From contig CAZALT010000064.1 in NCBI GenBank assembly GCA_964485515.1, positions 1-18,022 of the forward strand: DNA of 18,022 nucleotides, read 5' to 3'. The DNA comes from CAZALT01 sp964485515 (GTDB lineage Bacteria; Actinomycetota; Acidimicrobiia; Acidimicrobiales; Acidimicrobilacustridaceae). The notes below the pieces were generated by a model. The model did not search any database, was not told where the DNA came from, and was given only the letters and a program-made list of their open reading frames with translations. Of the stretch, positions 15,799-18,022 are shown one piece after another (position 1 is the stretch's first letter; every line of letters begins with the position of its first letter). The position numbers were made by a program, and so were the translations under genes.

Positions 15799-16968
15799 TC
15801 AGACCTCGATGACGACGGCGGAGCCCATGCCGCCACCGGCGCACATGGCGGCCACGGCGTAGCCGCCGCCTCGGCGGCGCAGCTCGTGGGTGAGCGACAT
15901 GACCATGCGGGCCCCGGTCATGGCGACGGGGTGGCCCAGGCTGCAGCCGCTGCCCTCGACGTTGACGATCTCGTCGTCGATGCCGAGGAGCTTGGTGGTG
16001 CCGGCGCACATGGCGGCGAACGCCTCGTTGATCTCGAACAGCTTGACGTCGGCGAGGGAGATGCCGGCCCGTTCGAGCGCCTTGGGGATGGCGAGCGTGG
16101 GAGCGAGGCCGGTACGGGACGGTTGCACGCCGACCGAGGCCCACGCCTTCACGGTGGCGAGCGTCTCGAAGCCTTCGGCGTTGGCGATGGCATCGTCGAC
16201 GATGACCATGGCGGCGGCACCGTCGTTGACGCCCGACGCGTTGCCCGCCGTGATGCTGAACCCCTCGATCTCGGGGTGGAGGGGCTTGAGCGAGGCGAGC
16301 TTCTCGAGGGTGGAGCCGCGGCGGGGGTGCTCGTCGGTGTCGAAGGTGACCGTGGTGCCGTCGGCGAGGGTGACCTCGATGGGGGCGATCTCGGCGGTGA
16401 AGCTGCCGGCGTCGATGGCCGCGATGGCCCGCTGGTGCGAGCGCAACGCCCAGAGGTCCATCTCCTCGCGGGTGATGCCCGCCTCGACCGCCGCGTTCCA
16501 GCCGACGGTGATGGACATGTCCTCGATGGGGGCGTCGGGGGTGGCGACGTGGCTGGGTGGCGCCCAGGTGTCCCACTCGTCGGTGCCGGGTACGCGGCGG
16601 GTGAAGCGCGGCGCGGTCGACGCGGACTCGGCGCCGCCAGCGATGACGATCTTGTCCATGCCGGCCCGGATGGAGCCTGCCGCCGTGGCCACGGCGGCGA
16701 GGCCGGACGCGCAGTGGCGGTTGTGGGCCAGGCCGGGCACGTTCATGAGGCCGGACTCGGTCGCCGCGTAGCGGGCGAGGTCGCCGCCGCCGTAGCGGGA
16801 CTCGCCCAAGATGACGTCGTCGTAGCGGTCGGGGTCGATGCCGGCGCGGGCGACGACGTTGGTGACGGCATGGATGCCCAGCTCGTAGGCGCCCACGTCG
16901 CGCAGCGTTCCCTTGAAAGCGGACCCGATCGGGGTCCGTGCCGTCGCGACGATTCGTGCCTCACCCAT
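15799..16968 (-). CDS. Thiolase (acetyl-CoA acetyltransferase-type)
   Basis: This protein has 389 residues, normal for a thiolase. The nucleophilic cysteine is C86 in NRHCASGLAA. The later catalytic set is NEAFAA (314-319), the histidine H346 in GCSLGHPVAMTGA, and the second cysteine C376 in AMCAGGGMG, so all active-site groups are present. A biosynthetic or degradative direction cannot be told from sequence, but linkage to acyl-CoA dehydrogenases favours the last step of beta-oxidation, releasing acetyl- or propionyl-CoA. The ATG has an AGGGGG ribosome-binding site. It is the first gene of the leftward operon and reads away from the TetR gene. Confidence 0.93.
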   Translation of the reverse strand: MGEARIVATARTPIGSAFKGTLRDVGAYELGIHAVTNVVARAGIDPDRYDDVILGESRYGGGDLARYAATESGLMNVPGLAHNRHCASGLAAVATAAGSIRAGMDKIVIAGGAESASTAPRFTRRVPGTDEWDTWAPPSHVATPDAPIEDMSITVGWNAAVEAGITREEMDLWALRSHQRAIAAIDAGSFTAEIAPIEVTLADGTTVTFDTDEHPRRGSTLEKLASLKPLHPEIEGFSITAGNASGVNDGAAAMVIVDDAIANAEGFETLATVKAWASVGVQPSRTGLAPTLAIPKALERAGISLADVKLFEINEAFAAMCAGTTKLLGIDDEIVNVEGSGCSLGHPVAMTGARMVMSLTHELRRRGGGYAVAAMCAGGGMGSAVVIEV

Positions 16969-17011
16969 GCCTGTGGCCCCCTGGTGCTCGTCCCTGCCGG
17001 GAGTGGTGGCA

Positions 17012-17045
17012 GGGCTGATCCGGTGGCGGGGAACCGGATCGGCCC
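17012..17045 (-). promoter_or_regulatory. Hairpin in the leader of the thiolase operon
   Basis: The arms GGGCTGATCCGGT (17012-17024) and ACCGGATCGGCCC (17033-17045) pair over 13 positions with one mismatch around an 8-base loop. The inner eight pairs (GATCCGGT) are perfect. It lies between the candidate promoter and the thiolase ATG, so it is either a folded 5' leader or a second operator. Confidence 0.5.
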
Positions 17046-17057
17046 CACGCCGTCGAC

Positions 17058-17086
17058 ACCGTACACAAGTAAACGCACACTCTCAA
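17058..17086 (-). promoter_or_regulatory. Candidate promoter of thiolase operon
   Basis: Read on the minus strand, TTGAGA (17081-17086, five of six matches to TTGACA) is followed after 17 bases by TACGGT (17058-17063). The spacing is ideal and the region is relatively AT-rich. Transcription would begin near 17051, about 80 bases before the ATG. The 18-bp palindrome starts seven bases upstream of the -35 box. Confidence 0.5.
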
Positions 17087-17093
17087 ACAGTTG

Positions 17094-17111
17094 GGTGAGC
17101 GATCGCTCACC
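17094..17111. promoter_or_regulatory. 18-bp perfect palindromic operator
   Basis: GGTGAGCGATCGCTCACC is identical to its reverse complement with no spacer. Its length and its place between a TetR gene and the divergent operon next to both promoters fit a TetR-family operator. The likely protein is the adjacent regulator at 17220, acting on the thiolase operon and on itself. Confidence 0.7.
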
Positions 17112-17139
17112 AATCGCTCGCTCGGTCCCACGCAGCGCG

Positions 17140-17145
17140 TACTAT
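17140..17145 (+). promoter_or_regulatory. Candidate -10 box of divergent TetR gene
   Basis: TACTAT matches four of six positions of the consensus and ends 74 bases before the TetR ATG. No good -35 box is seen; the expected place lies only about five bases beyond the palindrome, where a bound repressor would interfere. Confidence 0.3.
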
Positions 17146-17165
17146 GACCCGGACGTCCACGATCT

Positions 17166-17183
17166 GACGCCTCATCAGGCGTC
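17166..17183 (+). promoter_or_regulatory. Hairpin in the TetR leader
   Basis: GACGCCT and AGGCGTC are perfect 7-base arms around CATC. It would lie in the 5' leader of the TetR mRNA, 36 bases before the ATG. It mirrors the hairpin on the thiolase side of the palindrome. Confidence 0.4.
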
Positions 17184-17219
17184 GCGCGCTCTTCCCGCCG
17201 TGCAGAAAGCAGGTGTCCC

Positions 17220-17894
17220 ATGCCGAAGACCGAGGCTCCCACGAGTCCCGCTCCTCGAGCCCGTCGTCTGAGCGCCGCCGAGCGGCGGAGCTCGATCTTG
17301 AAGGCGGCCCGGAAGTCGTTCAGCGACACCGGCGACATGGCGGGCACCACGATGCGCACCATCGCCGACCGGGCCGGCATCAGCGAGGGCATCATCTACC
17401 GGCACTTCGAGAACAAGGACCAGCTCTTCTACGAGGCGGTCGTCGAGCCGCTGCGCGAGGCCGTCGACTCGATCGTGGCTGCCACCGAAGTGGTCGACAG
17501 GGAAGGGCCGCTCACCGCCGAGCGCCAGCTCGAGACCCTTGCCGGTCTGTACGCCCAGCTCACCAACACGTTGTCCGAGGTGTTGCCGTTGCTCGGTCTG
17601 GTCCTGTTCGGCGACCCGAAGGTGGCCCGCCGCTTCTACCAGGAGCACTTCTCGGTGGCCATGGACAGACTGGGCGAGGCCTGGGCAGAAGTCGAGCAGC
17701 GCTACGGCCTCGAGGTCGACCTCGCCGCCGTCTCCGCACGAGCGGTCATGGGTGCCGCCCTCGTGCTCGCCATCGAGTCGAACTACCAGAAGCCCAAGCC
17801 GGGCCAGGAGACCTTCGAGCTGATGGCTGTGGGCACCTCGAAGGGGTTCTTCCCGCCGGTCGAAGCCGCGCTCGAGAACCTCGCCAAGGGCTGA
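17220..17894 (+). CDS. TetR family transcriptional regulator (thiolase operon)
   Basis: This protein has 224 residues. A disordered, basic N-terminal tail (1-20) precedes the DNA-binding domain (about 21-68): RRSSILKAARKSFSDTG, then the helix-turn-helix TTMRTIADRAGISEGIIYRHF (43-63) followed by NKDQLFYEAV. The C-terminal helical domain (about 75-224) is of unknown ligand specificity; regulators in such places often sense CoA thioesters. The ATG follows an AGG-type ribosome-binding site. It diverges from the thiolase gene across a 251-base region with a perfect palindrome, so it most likely represses the catabolic operon and itself. It is unlike the TetR at 8801, which has a different recognition helix (AAVHERTVYRHF). 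Confidence 0.9.
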   Translation: MPKTEAPTSPAPRARRLSAAERRSSILKAARKSFSDTGDMAGTTMRTIADRAGISEGIIYRHFENKDQLFYEAVVEPLREAVDSIVAATEVVDREGPLTAERQLETLAGLYAQLTNTLSEVLPLLGLVLFGDPKVARRFYQEHFSVAMDRLGEAWAEVEQRYGLEVDLAAVSARAVMGAALVLAIESNYQKPKPGQETFELMAVGTSKGFFPPVEAALENLAKG

Positions 17895-17939
17895 TCAGGC
17901 CCACGCCGCGAAGCCGCGCACGGCGCTCGCGGGACTCGG

Positions 17940-18022
17940 TTACCTCGACAGGATCGTGGCCGCTGCCGTGCCCGGGGCGCCGTACACCTGCGCGAAGCCG
18001 ACCTGGGGGTCGCCCGGAACCT
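17940..18022 (-). CDS. C-terminal end of a gene running off the right edge
   Basis: A minus-strand frame enters from the window edge and stops with TAA at 17940-17942. It shows 26 residues, including VGFAQVYGAPG and ending TILSR. Nearly all third codon positions are G or C, as in the real genes here, so it is probably coding. The tail resembles ends of thiolase-like proteins, but too little is seen to assign a family. It converges with the TetR gene with 45 bases between. Confidence 0.45.
   Translation of the reverse strand, partial: VPGDPQVGFAQVYGAPGTAAATILSR

Noticed and set aside
13098..15812. Long plus-strand open frame (904 codons) opposite the amidohydrolase and P450-B genes
   Set aside because: It is the antisense of recognised genes with intact catalytic motifs and has no recognisable domain.
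15664..17271. Plus-strand open frame spanning the thiolase and the control region
   Set aside because: It is antisense to the thiolase and runs through the promoters and palindrome; no protein family is seen.
17895..17939. Intrinsic terminator after the TetR gene
   Set aside because: Only a 5-bp GC stem can be drawn and there is no T-rich tail.

Overview
The window is very GC-rich and tightly packed. Third codon positions are almost always G or C, GTG starts are frequent, and neighbouring genes often overlap by four bases (GTGA or ATGA). The family content points to an actinomycete: a glycosyltransferase next to a DUF5719 protein, paired FadE-type acyl-CoA dehydrogenases, several P450s, and TetR and EthD proteins. 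A lineage such as Acidimicrobiia is plausible, but the sequence alone does not fix it. No gene-free stretch exceeds 300 bases; the longest are 16969-17219 (251 bases), 10663-10833 (171 bases) and 1-132. I saw no tRNA, rRNA, CRISPR array, insertion sequence or phage gene.

Left block (about 1-8062): surface-glycan and envelope genes. A GT4 glycosyltransferase and a GDP-6-deoxy-mannose reductase (Rmd-like) run leftward. Diverging from them, a 1088-residue GT2-plus-membrane glycosyltransferase, a membrane-anchored DUF5719 protein and a membrane-anchored thioredoxin-fold protein run rightward. The likely theme is making a deoxy-sugar nucleotide (GDP-D-rhamnose type) and building an exported glycan. 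A heptanucleotide repeat tract lies beyond the reductase gene. A strongly folded element sits between the DUF5719 and thioredoxin-like genes.

Right block (about 8154-17894): a catabolic or oxidative locus read leftward. The order is thiolase, cytochrome P450 (B), an amidohydrolase_2-family protein, and two overlapping acyl-CoA dehydrogenase genes that look like the two subunits of a heteromeric enzyme. A short intergenic region with a candidate promoter follows, then cytochrome P450 (A), a TetR regulator and a two-domain EthD-like protein, chained by GTGA overlaps. A second TetR gene diverges from the thiolase. The 251-base region between them holds a perfect 18-bp palindrome and two flanking leader hairpins. 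Together these genes fit oxygenation followed by beta-oxidation of a bulky hydrophobic substrate such as a steroid or terpenoid. That substrate is inferred; no acyl-CoA ligase, hydratase or ferredoxin lies in the window. A gene fragment runs off the right edge on the minus strand.

The parts I consider least explained are the thiolase/TetR control region, the folded RNA element at 7560-7618, the repeat-bearing P450-A promoter region, and the P450-TetR-EthD translational chain.
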